Shown here piece after piece: positions 6,209 through 14,639 of a stretch of DNA of 18,278 nucleotides. The stretch is taken from the NCBI GenBank assembly GCA_910580015.1, contig CAJTVT010000050.1:1-18278 (forward strand). Direction: 5' to 3'. A model generated the notes under the pieces. The model was given only the letters and a program-made list of their open reading frames with translations, was not told where the DNA came from and ran no database searches. Source of the stretch: an uncultured Lachnospiraceae bacterium. Its GTDB lineage: Bacteria > Bacillota > Clostridia > Lachnospirales > Lachnospiraceae. Position 1 is the stretch's first letter. The number at the start of each line of letters is the position of its first letter. The position numbers and the translations under genes are program-made.

Positions 6209-8237
6209 TCTAGGGTTGGCAGGAAGAACAAGAAGAACCAGAAAAAGAAAAGGACCCACAAGATTTTCCAAAAAAATGAAGAAAAAGCTGTTGTTGGTTT
6301 TTTCTATTATCATACTAATGATGGGTGGACTTGTGGCAAGGCTGGTTTATATTGACCAGGTAAAGGGAGAGGAGTATGAGAAACAGGTATTAAGCCAGCA
6401 GGTATATGGCAACCAGATCATTCCTTACCAGAGAGGTGAGATTCTGGATACCAAAGGAACCATTTTAGCGAGCAGTATTGATGTGTATAATCTCGTGTTA
6501 GACTGTAAGCTAATCCATGATGAGACGAAATATGTGGAACCTACGGTAGCGGCATTGATAGAGTGTTTTTCGGATGTTGTTACAGAGGAGGAAGTGAGAA
6601 CGGCGTTGGCTGAACAGCCAGACAGCCGTTATTGTGTCTTAGAAAAGGGATTGCCCTATGAGAAGATACAAAAGTTCCAAGATTTACAGGCGAAGAGAAA
6701 TAAAAAGGGAAAATTGGTAAATCCCAACGTGCAAGGGGTATGGTTTGAAAAAGAATATAAAAGGCAATATCCCTATGGGAGCGCTTGCAGCAAAGTATTG
6801 GGATTTACCACTTCTGGGAATAAAGGGATTGGTGGTCTGGAAGACTATTATAATGATACCCTAAATGGAGTGGATGGCAGACAATATGGTTACCTTAATT
6901 CTGACAATAATGTGGAAAAAACCATCAAGCAACCTATCAATGGCAACAACCTGGTGACCACCATTGACTTAAGCATTCAAAAAATGATAGAGCAAAAGAT
7001 TGCAGAATTTCAGGTAATGCACCGGGATGAAGAAAGAGATGGTGAGGGCAGTAGGCATACAGGGGTGATTGTTATGGATCCCACGAATGGAGCGATCCTT
7101 GGAATGGCAGACAGTACGCCTTTTGATTTGAATGATCCCTGGGATCTGTCTGGTTATTATTCCCAGGAGAAAATTGAGAAATTTTCAGAAAAAAAAAGAC
7201 TCAATAAACTGAACAGAATGTGGCAGAATTTTTGTATCAGTTACACCTATGAACCAGGTTCTACAGCTAAGCTATTTACAGTGGCAACCGGTCTGGAAAC
7301 TGGTAAGATTCAAGAATCTTATTACTGTGATGGAAAGGAAATGATTGGAGGACATGAGATCAAATGTATCAACCGTTCTGGACATGGTGTGGAGAGCATA
7401 GAACAGGCAGTGATGGATTCCTGTAACGATGCATTGATGCAGATGGCAGCGGATATTGGAAAAGAGGATTATTACAAATATCAGAATATCTTTAATTTTG
7501 GCCTGCGTACGAATGTGGACCTACCAGGGGAAGCAAGGACGGACGGGTTAATTTATACTGTCGAAAATACGAACTCCACATCCCTTGCAACCAATTCTTT
7601 CGGGCAAAATTATAATGTCACCATGGTACAGCTTGCCAGCGCATTTTCATCTCTGATCAATGGTGGTTATTATTATCAACCCCACTTAGTGAAAAAAATT
7701 GTAGATCAAAATGGACATACGGTACAAAGTGCAAATACCACACCTTTAAAACAGACAATCTCTAAAGAGACCAGTGACAAGATTAAACAATATTTATATA
7801 AGACAGTGACAGAGGGAACTGGAAAAAGTGCTAAAGTTCCTGGATATTCCATGGGCGGTAAGACAGGGACCGCTCAGAAAGGAAAGCGTGAAGATAAGAA
7901 ATATGTGGTTTCCTTTATTGGATTTGCGCCAGTGGAAGAGCCAAAAGTGTTGGTATATGTGGTAATTGACGATCCAAATGTGCCAGAGCAAGACCAGAGC
8001 AGTGCTTTGGCGACAGCTCTTGCAAAAGAGATTTTTACTGAGATTCTTCCTTATATAAATGTATTTCAGGATGAGGAGTATGTGACACCCGATGATGGCA
8101 CAGCAGATCCATCCTGGGAAGGGAATCCAGAGGGAGTTCCAATATCCATGCCAGACGGCGGCGACGGCACCTCACCAGATCCCGAGCCGTTGACAGAACA
8201 GACAGGTCCAGAGGAGGTAATTCCAGAGACTGGATAA
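6186..8237 (+). CDS. Class B penicillin-binding protein (FtsI/PBP2-like)
   Basis: A monofunctional peptidoglycan transpeptidase, up to 683 residues, anchored by one membrane segment at about 34-54 after a very basic N-terminus. The dimerisation domain has the family's RGEILDTKGTILA (83-95). The transpeptidase motifs are intact: STAK with Ser359 and Lys362, SCN at 412-414 and KTGT at 559-562. There are no PASTA domains, unlike B. subtilis PbpB. Instead the last 55 residues are acidic and rich in Pro, Gly and Asp. It is followed by a second class B PBP. By position after ftsL it is the best candidate for the division transpeptidase. The start is uncertain: ATG 6186 lacks a good ribosome binding site, while TTG 6216 is preceded by AGGTGATC (6204-6211), which complements the 16S 3' end and includes the ftsL stop codon. 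Confidence 0.93.
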   Translation: MKRFRKGDLGLAGRTRRTRKRKGPTRFSKKMKKKLLLVFSIIILMMGGLVARLVYIDQVKGEEYEKQVLSQQVYGNQIIPYQRGEILDTKGTILASSIDVYNLVLDCKLIHDETKYVEPTVAALIECFSDVVTEEEVRTALAEQPDSRYCVLEKGLPYEKIQKFQDLQAKRNKKGKLVNPNVQGVWFEKEYKRQYPYGSACSKVLGFTTSGNKGIGGLEDYYNDTLNGVDGRQYGYLNSDNNVEKTIKQPINGNNLVTTIDLSIQKMIEQKIAEFQVMHRDEERDGEGSRHTGVIVMDPTNGAILGMADSTPFDLNDPWDLSGYYSQEKIEKFSEKKRLNKLNRMWQNFCISYTYEPGSTAKLFTVATGLETGKIQESYYCDGKEMIGGHEIKCINRSGHGVESIEQAVMDSCNDALMQMAADIGKEDYYKYQNIFNFGLRTNVDLPGEARTDGLIYTVENTNSTSLATNSFGQNYNVTMVQLASAFSSLINGGYYYQPHLVKKIVDQNGHTVQSANTTPLKQTISKETSDKIKQYLYKTVTEGTGKSAKVPGYSMGGKTGTAQKGKREDKKYVVSFIGFAPVEEPKVLVYVVIDDPNVPEQDQSSALATALAKEIFTEILPYINVFQDEEYVTPDDGTADPSWEGNPEGVPISMPDGGDGTSPDPEPLTEQTGPEEVIPETG

Positions 8238-8280
8238 GCTCTTTCAAAGGCTCCCAGTAAGAAAAGCAGTAGAAAAGTAC

Positions 8281-8333
8281 ATAACCTTGTAGAAATTGTA
8301 ATAGATTGTAGTAACAGCTTTCTATGAGGTTAT
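8281..8333 (+). promoter_or_regulatory. Hairpin burying the ribosome binding site of the second PBP gene
   Basis: ATAACCTTGTAGAAA (8281-8295) pairs along its whole length with TTTCTATGAGGTTAT (8319-8333): 13 Watson-Crick pairs and two adjacent G-U pairs, with a 23-nt loop. The 3' arm contains GAGGT (8326-8330), the only plausible ribosome binding site for the ATG at 8339, so translation should be reduced when the hairpin forms. Three T follow the stem, too few for a convincing terminator. What would open it is not visible in the sequence. Confidence 0.55.
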
Positions 8334-8338
8334 TTTGA

Positions 8339-10099
8339 ATGACGCGAAATAAGACATATAACCGCAAAAAGATTTTAATTATTTTTACCGTTGTGATTTT
8401 GGTCCTTCTTCTGTTAGCAGGCAGGCTCGTGTACCTTATGGTGTTCTGTTCGGAATACTATGGGAAAAAAGCAGAGGATTTGCATGAGCGGGAGAGGGAT
8501 ATCAAGGCGGCGCGTGGGAAAATCATTGACGCCACAGGGACAGTGCTTGCCACCAATCGTACAGTCTGTACGATTTCTGTGATTCATAGCCAGGTGAAGG
8601 AACCAGAGAAAGTGATTGAGGTTCTCACCAAAGAGCTGGGAATGGAAGAGGAGACGGTGCGAAAGCGGGTGGAAAAGGTAAGCTCCATTGAGAGAGTAAA
8701 GTCCAATGTCGATAAAGAAACTGGAGATAAAATTCGTAATTATAAACTTGGTGGAGTGAAGGTGGATGAGGATTATAAGCGTTATTATCCTTACGACACA
8801 CTTGCCTCCAAGGTGCTTGGATTTACGGGAGGCGATAATCAGGGAATCATTGGGCTTGAGGTGATCTACGAGGATTATCTCAAAGGAGAGAATGGAAAGA
8901 TCTTGACCCTGACAGACGCTAGAGGCGTGGAGATTGAAAATGCCGGAGAACGGCGACGGGAGCCAGTGGATGGGAACAATCTTCATATCAGCCTGGATTA
9001 CAATATCCAACTCTATTGTGAGCAGGCAGCCAAAAAAGTTATGGAGGCAAAATCGGCAGACAGTGTGTCAGTGATTGTGATGAATCCCCAAAATGGTGAA
9101 ATTATGGCTATGGTAAATGTGCCAGAATTTAATCTAAATGATCCGTTTACGCTTGTGAACACACCTGGGAAGCAGGAGGAGACAGTTGAAACTGCTGCAT
9201 CTGAGGAGGAAAACAAGCAAGATCTTCTAAATCAAATGTGGCGGAATCAATGTATCAACGACACTTATGAACCAGGTTCTGTGTTTAAGATCATTACAGC
9301 AGCTTCCGCATTTGAGGAGGGGGTGGTGGCCCTGGAAGATAATTTCTTCTGTCCTGGTTATAAGATGGTGGAGGATCGAAGGATTCATTGCCATAAACGT
9401 ACGGGACATGGGGCGGAGACCTTTACCCAGGGAATTATGAATTCCTGTAATCCAGTGTTTATTGAACTGGGGATGCGGCTTGGGACAGATAATTTCTATA
9501 AATATTTTAATCAGTTTGGTCTGTTAGAACGCACAGGTATCGATCTTCCAGGTGAGGCGATGACCATTATGCACAATAAGAAAAATGTGGGGCCGGTGGA
9601 GCTAGCGACAGTTTCGTTTGGTCAGTCCTTTCAAATTACGCCTATTCAGCTTGCAACTACGGTTTCTTCCCTTGTGAATGGAGGGAATCGCGTAACTCCT
9701 CATTTTGGTGTTTCGGTAAAGAATGATCAGGGAGAATTGGTGGAAACCTTACAGTATGAGGTAAAAGAGGGCATTGTAAGCAGCGATACGTCTCAAGTGT
9801 TGCGCAGTGTATTGGAACAGGTAGTATCAGAGGGAAGTGGTAAGCGCGCCAAGATTGATGGGTTTTCCATTGGAGGTAAGACCGCAACCTCCCAGACATT
9901 GCCAAGGAGCGCCAACAAATACATTTCCTCCTTTTTGGGATTTGCGCCAGCAGAAAATCCACAGGTTCTTGCCCTGACCATAATCAACAATCCCCAGGGT
10001 ATCTATTATGGGGGAACAATCGCAGCTCCAGTAGTACAGGAGATCTTTTCCAATATTCTTCCATATCTTGGAATTGAGAAAAAAACAGAGGAACAATGA
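8339..10099 (+). CDS. Class B penicillin-binding protein (SpoVD/FtsI-like)
   Basis: A second transpeptidase of 586 residues with one membrane segment at about 11-36. The dimerisation domain has ARGKIIDATGTVLA (58-71), and the C-terminal transpeptidase domain has SVFK with Ser314 and Lys317 and SCN at 369-371. The third motif reads KTAT (514-517) instead of KTGT. There is no PASTA domain; the protein ends soon after the catalytic domain. In Bacillus the gene after pbpB in the dcw cluster is spoVD, which makes spore cortex with SpoVE, so a sporulation role is plausible but not shown. Its ribosome binding site (GAGGT, 8326-8330) lies inside a 15-bp hairpin, which sets it apart from its neighbours. 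About 100 bp separates it from the first PBP gene. Confidence 0.92.
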   Translation: MTRNKTYNRKKILIIFTVVILVLLLLAGRLVYLMVFCSEYYGKKAEDLHERERDIKAARGKIIDATGTVLATNRTVCTISVIHSQVKEPEKVIEVLTKELGMEEETVRKRVEKVSSIERVKSNVDKETGDKIRNYKLGGVKVDEDYKRYYPYDTLASKVLGFTGGDNQGIIGLEVIYEDYLKGENGKILTLTDARGVEIENAGERRREPVDGNNLHISLDYNIQLYCEQAAKKVMEAKSADSVSVIVMNPQNGEIMAMVNVPEFNLNDPFTLVNTPGKQEETVETAASEEENKQDLLNQMWRNQCINDTYEPGSVFKIITAASAFEEGVVALEDNFFCPGYKMVEDRRIHCHKRTGHGAETFTQGIMNSCNPVFIELGMRLGTDNFYKYFNQFGLLERTGIDLPGEAMTIMHNKKNVGPVELATVSFGQSFQITPIQLATTVSSLVNGGNRVTPHFGVSVKNDQGELVETLQYEVKEGIVSSDTSQVLRSVLEQVVSEGSGKRAKIDGFSIGGKTATSQTLPRSANKYISSFLGFAPAENPQVLALTIINNPQGIYYGGTIAAPVVQEIFSNILPYLGIEKKTEEQ

Positions 10100-10135
10100 G
10101 CAAAAAACATCGGAAAGACAAAGAGGTGCAAAGAG

Positions 10136-11101
10136 ATGTCACAGACAATAATAACCCCAGTGTTGATCGCTTTTGCGATTACAGCCATATTAGGTCCAGT
10201 TATCATACCAATTCTTAGAAAGTTAAAGGTAGGACAGACAGAGCGAGAAGAATTGAAATCCCATTTGAAAAAAGCAGGAACTCCCACCATGGGAGGTTTG
10301 ATGATATTGGCAGGTATTGTTGCAACGTCTGTCATTTATATGAAAGATTATCCAAAGATCATGCCGATTTTGTTTGTTACCATCGGTTTTGGGATTATTG
10401 GATTTCTGGATGATTACCTGAAAGTGGTATTGCGGCGATCGGATGGACTGTTGCCCTGGCAGAAAATGACAGGGCAGATTCTGGTGACAGGGATATTTGT
10501 GTTTTATATGAATCAATATACGGATATTTCTTCCAGGATGTTGATTCCATTTACTGGGGGGATTGAGAAGGGAATTTATCTGGATTTGGGATGGCTGGCG
10601 ATTCCGGTGATGTTTTTGGCCATCATTGGAACTGTAAATGGAGCTAATTTTACAGACGGTTTGGATGGTCTTGCCTCCAGTGTGACAGTATTGATCGCAA
10701 CCTTTTTTTCGGTGGTTGCCATCGGAACAGGCAGCGGAATTGAGCCGATAACCTGTGCAGTGGCAGGTGCACTTTTGGGATTTTTATTGTTTAATGTATA
10801 TCCAGCAAGCGTGTTTATGGGAGATACTGGTTCCTTGGCATTGGGAGGTTTTGTAGCGTCCACAGCCTATATGTTGCAGATGCCAATCTTTATCCTGATT
10901 GTGGCATGTATTTATTGGATAGAGCTGCTATCGGTTATGATACAAGTTACTTATTTTCGAAAAACCGGAGGAAAGCGCATTTTCCGCATGGCACCGATCC
11001 ACCATCATTTTGAATTGGGAGGCTGGTCAGAGACTAGGGTTGTGGCAGTGTTTTCTATTGTCACGGCCATTTTATGCCTGGTAGGACTGCTAGCGCTGTA
11101 A
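10136..11101 (+). CDS. mraY: Phospho-N-acetylmuramoyl-pentapeptide transferase
   Basis: An integral membrane enzyme of 321 residues that transfers phospho-MurNAc-pentapeptide to undecaprenyl phosphate, forming lipid I. About ten hydrophobic segments are visible. The signature residues are present: the Asp pair in GFLDDYLK (92-93), NFTDGLDGLA (171-180), MGDTGSLALGG (228-238) and the histidine-rich loop HHHFELGGWSE (289-299). KKAGTPTMGG (45-54) is the conserved cytoplasmic loop. The ribosome binding site AGAGGTG (10122-10128) lies 7 nt before the ATG. The length is typical for Firmicutes. Confidence 0.97.
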   Translation: MSQTIITPVLIAFAITAILGPVIIPILRKLKVGQTEREELKSHLKKAGTPTMGGLMILAGIVATSVIYMKDYPKIMPILFVTIGFGIIGFLDDYLKVVLRRSDGLLPWQKMTGQILVTGIFVFYMNQYTDISSRMLIPFTGGIEKGIYLDLGWLAIPVMFLAIIGTVNGANFTDGLDGLASSVTVLIATFFSVVAIGTGSGIEPITCAVAGALLGFLLFNVYPASVFMGDTGSLALGGFVASTAYMLQMPIFILIVACIYWIELLSVMIQVTYFRKTGGKRIFRMAPIHHHFELGGWSETRVVAVFSIVTAILCLVGLLAL

Positions 11102-11169
11102 ATGCTTTTGAGAGTAGGTTGTTTGTAAGAATCTAGATGCTTTTGAGAGCAGGTTGTTTGTAAAAATCA
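11102..11169 (+). repeat. Imperfect tandem duplication of about 33 bp
   Basis: Two copies starting at 11102 and 11137 (35-bp period) share ATGCTTTTGAGAG, AGGTTGTTTGTAA and AATC, with two substitutions in the first 32 bp. They fill the gap between mraY and murD and stop just before the AGGAGG of murD. Each copy can be read as ATG plus seven codons plus TAA (MLLRVGCL, then MLLRAGCL), but neither has a good ribosome binding site. Confidence 0.75.
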
Positions 11170-11181
11170 GGAGGAAAGAAA

Positions 11182-12552
11182 TTGAAGCTGGAAGAGAAGA
11201 ATTTTTTGGTGTTTGGCACTGGGATCAGTGGCATTTCTGCTGCGGAATTGTTGACAGATCATGGGATTTCAGTGGTCTTGTATGATGGAAATGATAAATT
11301 GACAGAATCTGAGATACGGGCGAAATCGGAAAAGTTGAAAAGTGTGGATATTGTACTGGGAGACTTGCCAGAAGAGTTGATACATCGTATTGATGTGGCT
11401 GTATTAAGCCCAGGAGTGCCTGTGGATCTCTCGACGGTGGAGAATATGCGTCGTCAAGGGGTGGATATTTGGGGCGAGATTGAACTTGCCTGGATTTTTG
11501 AAAAGGGCAGAGTGCTTGCCATAACAGGGACCAATGGGAAGACTACAACAACATCTTTGCTGGGAGCTATCATGGAGCGAGCAGTGCCAAAGACGCAGAT
11601 CGTGGGAAATATTGGGATTCCGTATACCAGTGTGGTTGGGAAGACAGAGCCAGATTCCGTTACAGTGGCGGAGATTAGCAGTTTTCAGTTGGAGACCATA
11701 CATACATTTTGTCCAGAAGTGACAGCGATTTTGAATATTACGCCAGACCATCTAAATCGTCATCACACCATGGAAAATTATACAAAAGCAAAGCTGCGCA
11801 TTACGGAGAATCAGGCAAAGGATCAAGTGTGTGTTTTAAATTATGAGGATCCTATTTTACAGGAATTTGTGGGGCAGATAGCGGCGAAGTTGGTGTTTTT
11901 CAGCAGTCAGAGTCAATTGGATGAGGGGATTTATCTGGATGGAGAGAATATTGTCTGGGCTTTTGGCGGACAGCGAGAGCATGTGTGCAGTGTAAAAGAT
12001 CTTAATCTTATTGGGCGGCATAATTATGAAAATGTGATGGCTGCTGTTGCTATGGCGCTGGTGTCTGGAGTGCCTATGAACATCATACGTGAAGCGCTGA
12101 TGTCATTTACAGCGGTGGCCCATAGAATAGAGTATGTGGTGACGAAACGGGGAGTGCGTTTTTATAATGACTCCAAAGGGACGAATCCAGACGCGGCAAT
12201 CCAGGCTGTTCGGGCTATGGAGTGGCCGACACTTTTGATTGGAGGGGGATACGACAAGAATTCGGAGTACGGGGAATGGATTGATGCTTTTGAGGGAAAA
12301 GTCAAGAAACTGGTCCTTCTGGGCGCTACCAGACAGAAGATTAAAGATACAGCCATTCAGCATGGTTATCCCAAGGAGGATATTATTCTAGTGGAAAGTT
12401 TGCAGGATGCAGTGAAGGTATGTTATGAACATGCGCAGGAGGGAGATGCAGTATTATTGTCCCCAGCCTGTGCAAGTTGGGGGATGTTCCAAAATTATGA
12501 ACAGAGAGGTGAGATGTTTAAAGAGATGGCAAGGGCGCTGCAAGAATCATAA
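11182..12552 (+). CDS. murD: UDP-N-acetylmuramoyl-L-alanine--D-glutamate ligase
   Basis: A cytoplasmic Mur ligase of 456 residues that adds D-glutamate to UDP-MurNAc-L-Ala with ATP. The N-terminal UDP-binding domain has FGTGISGISAAELL (11-24). The central ATPase domain has the P-loop GTNGKTTT (116-123) and ITPDHLNRHHTMENYTKAK, with a lysine near 202 in the position carbamylated in other MurD proteins. The C-terminal domain has NDSKGTNPDA (329-338) and LSPACASWGMF (426-436). The start is TTG at 11182, 7 nt after AGGAGG (11169-11174); no ATG nearby fits as well. Confidence 0.97.
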   Translation: MKLEEKNFLVFGTGISGISAAELLTDHGISVVLYDGNDKLTESEIRAKSEKLKSVDIVLGDLPEELIHRIDVAVLSPGVPVDLSTVENMRRQGVDIWGEIELAWIFEKGRVLAITGTNGKTTTTSLLGAIMERAVPKTQIVGNIGIPYTSVVGKTEPDSVTVAEISSFQLETIHTFCPEVTAILNITPDHLNRHHTMENYTKAKLRITENQAKDQVCVLNYEDPILQEFVGQIAAKLVFFSSQSQLDEGIYLDGENIVWAFGGQREHVCSVKDLNLIGRHNYENVMAAVAMALVSGVPMNIIREALMSFTAVAHRIEYVVTKRGVRFYNDSKGTNPDAAIQAVRAMEWPTLLIGGGYDKNSEYGEWIDAFEGKVKKLVLLGATRQKIKDTAIQHGYPKEDIILVESLQDAVKVCYEHAQEGDAVLLSPACASWGMFQNYEQRGEMFKEMARALQES

Positions 12553-12595
12553 TATTTTTGCAGAATTCATTTAAAATTAAAGTAGAGGTGCTGGT

Positions 12596-13711
12596 ATGGG
12601 CAGACAGGAAATTGCTGACAAAAGACAAAGAGATTTCCGATATTTTGACTATAGCCTGCTGATTATGGTATTTTTTCTGGTTTGTTTTGGACTTGTGATG
12701 TTGTACAGCACAAGTTCCTATAATGGGCAGGTCAAATTTAAGGATAGCGCCTACTATTTGAAAAAGCAGCTTTTTGCAGATGTACTTGGGATTGCCGTTA
12801 TGGCATTTGTTGCACAGATTGATTACCGTGTTTGGAAGAAATTTTGGTTGCTCGCATATATCGGAGCTTTTGGCATGTGTACTTTGGTGTTGTTTGTGGG
12901 ACAGGAGCTGAACGGCGCTAAGCGGTGGTTGAAGTTGGGGCCCATAAGCTTTCAGCCATCAGAGATGGCAAAGGTTGCAATTATCGTTTTTCTGGCAACC
13001 ATCATTAGCCAGATGCCCAAACAGATGGGAAAATTTTCGGCATTGATTAAGGTCATGTTGATGGTTATGCCGATGGTGGTGATAGTGGCGTCAGAGAATT
13101 TGAGTACAGCCATTATTATCTTGGGCATTGCCATTTGTCTGGTGTTTGTCTCCAGCCCCAAATACATGCAGTTTATTGTTATGGGTGGCGTGGTGATTGG
13201 GTTTGGTGCAGCCTTTATCATGCTGGAATCTTACCGTGCAGAACGCTTAAAGATCTGGCTGGAGCCGGAGAAATATGAAAAGGGTTACCAGACGTTGCAG
13301 GGATTATACGCCATTGGTTCTGGTGGGCTGTTTGGCAAAGGACTGGGAGCCAGTATGCAAAAGCTGGGGTTTGTGCCAGAGGCACAGAATGATATGATTT
13401 ATTCTATTATTTGTGAAGAACTGGGACTGTTTGGTGCAGTCAGTGTAATCTTACTTTTTATCATATTAATCTGGCGTTTTATGGTAATTGCAGGTAATGC
13501 CCAGGATCTTTACGGTGCACTAATTGCAACTGGCGTTCTTGCACATATTGCAATTCAGGTGATATTAAACATTGCAGTAGTCACCAATACGATACCCAAT
13601 ACAGGGATTTCCCTTCCATTTATTAGTTATGGCGGTACTTCGGTGGCATTTTTGCTGGCAGAGATTGGTTTGGTTTTAAGTGTGTCCAGGGGAATACGGC
13701 TGGAGGAATAA
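12596..13711 (+). CDS. ftsW: SEDS peptidoglycan polymerase (FtsW/SpoVE/RodA family)
   Basis: A polytopic membrane protein of 371 residues with about ten hydrophobic segments. SEDS proteins polymerise lipid II into glycan strands together with a class B PBP. Family motifs seen are DYSLLIMVFFL near the N-terminus, GAKRWLKLGPISFQPSEMAK (107-126), PEAQNDMIYSIICEELG (261-277) with Asp266 at the catalytic aspartate position, and NTGISLPFISYGGTS (335-349). In Bacillus the equivalent slot in the cluster holds spoVE, so either a division (FtsW) or a spore cortex (SpoVE) role is possible; two PBPs upstream could be partners. AGAGGTG (12584-12590) precedes the ATG. It abuts ftsQ with no gap. Confidence 0.93.
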   Translation: MGRQEIADKRQRDFRYFDYSLLIMVFFLVCFGLVMLYSTSSYNGQVKFKDSAYYLKKQLFADVLGIAVMAFVAQIDYRVWKKFWLLAYIGAFGMCTLVLFVGQELNGAKRWLKLGPISFQPSEMAKVAIIVFLATIISQMPKQMGKFSALIKVMLMVMPMVVIVASENLSTAIIILGIAICLVFVSSPKYMQFIVMGGVVIGFGAAFIMLESYRAERLKIWLEPEKYEKGYQTLQGLYAIGSGGLFGKGLGASMQKLGFVPEAQNDMIYSIICEELGLFGAVSVILLFIILIWRFMVIAGNAQDLYGALIATGVLAHIAIQVILNIAVVTNTIPNTGISLPFISYGGTSVAFLLAEIGLVLSVSRGIRLEE

Positions 13712-13714
13712 GTG

Positions 13715-14461
13715 ATGCGAAAAGGAAGAAAACGTAGGAGAAAATGGAAAATTGCAGGACGGGTCTTTCTTGTTCTTTTATTGCTTTCGGCTGTAGGTGC
13801 GCTTGTAGCAGTAAAAGGGTTTACCGTGGATGAAATCGAAGTGAAGAATAGTGAATATTATTCTGATAAAGAAATAAAGGAATGGTTGTTGATGGAGGAA
13901 CATTCCTGGAACAGCCTGTATGTGTTTTTTCGTAATAATTTTGCACAGGAGAGAGAACTTCCTTTTGTAGAGTCTATTAAGATTGCGCTAAAGTCGCCGC
14001 ATGTTCTGGAGGCTAGCGTGCAGGAAAAAGAATTGATGGGGTGCGTATACATTGCGGCAGTAGGGCAGTATGCTTATTTTGAAAAAGATGGAGTTGTGGT
14101 GGAAATGTCTTCCAGAGTCATTTCAGGTGTGCCACAGGTCAAAGGATTGGATGTGGATAAAATTATATTAGGTGAAAAGCTTCCAATTAAGGGGAAGAGT
14201 GTGTTGAAAAATCTCTTATCCCTAAGCCATATGCTAAAAAAGCATGAGATGGCGCCAGATATTATAAAATATGGACAGGAAGGAAGCTATACATTAAAAT
14301 ATGGTAAGATTTCAGTGTTGTTGGGGCAAGCGCATAATTTTAACGAGAAAGTAATAAGAATTTCTCATATTATGCCAAAGTTGGAAGGACAGAAAGGCGT
14401 ATTGCATTTAGAAAGCTGGACGGACAATACGACGGATGTTACTTTCGAAAAAACAAAGTGA
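13715..14461 (+). CDS. ftsQ: Cell division protein FtsQ/DivIB
   Basis: A bitopic divisome protein of 248 residues: a very basic cytoplasmic N-terminus (RKGRKRRRKWK), a membrane segment at about 15-34, then an extracytoplasmic POTRA-type domain starting at FTVDEIEVKNSEYYSDKEI (36-54). FtsQ/DivIB acts as a scaffold for FtsL and FtsB/DivIC and regulates septal wall synthesis. Similarity in this family is low; the call rests on topology, the POTRA start and position between ftsW and ftsZ. GGAGG (13702-13706), inside the end of the upstream gene, is 8 nt before ATG 13715 and 5 nt before GTG 13712. ATG is preferred, and the two differ by one residue. Confidence 0.88.
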   Translation: MRKGRKRRRKWKIAGRVFLVLLLLSAVGALVAVKGFTVDEIEVKNSEYYSDKEIKEWLLMEEHSWNSLYVFFRNNFAQERELPFVESIKIALKSPHVLEASVQEKELMGCVYIAAVGQYAYFEKDGVVVEMSSRVISGVPQVKGLDVDKIILGEKLPIKGKSVLKNLLSLSHMLKKHEMAPDIIKYGQEGSYTLKYGKISVLLGQAHNFNEKVIRISHIMPKLEGQKGVLHLESWTDNTTDVTFEKTK

Positions 14462-14506
14462 AAGAAGAATAAGTTGAAAAAAACATGGAAAATTGAAAAA
14501 TTCTTA

Positions 14507-14541
14507 TTGATTAATTTCCAAAAAAATTATACTATAGTATA
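14507..14541 (+). promoter_or_regulatory. Likely ftsZ promoter with palindromic -10 region
   Basis: The 178-bp gap before ftsZ contains TTGATT (14507-14512) and TACTAT (14530-14535) at 17 bp. The -10 is part of a perfect 14-bp palindrome, TATACTATAGTATA (14528-14541), so TATACT or TATAGT could serve instead with less usual spacing. No terminator lies between ftsQ and this site, so ftsZ is probably also read from upstream. Confidence 0.45.
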
Positions 14542-14639
14542 CAGGAGTTTAAGCTGACAATACATTCTGCCGATTAGGGGATAAAAAGTTTAGATTATAA
14601 ATATAAAAGTTCTGATAGAGAATAAAAGGAGGAATAACC

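Noticed and set aside
10096..10215. Small frame starting at the ATG that overlaps the second PBP stop codon
   Set aside because: It runs out of frame into mraY; the ATGA overlap looks like coupling, but the protein has no recognisable features and the site AGAGGTG serves mraY.
14553..14601. Second ftsZ promoter using CTGACA or the TATAAA near 14596
   Set aside because: Neither element has a partner hexamer at 16-18 bp.
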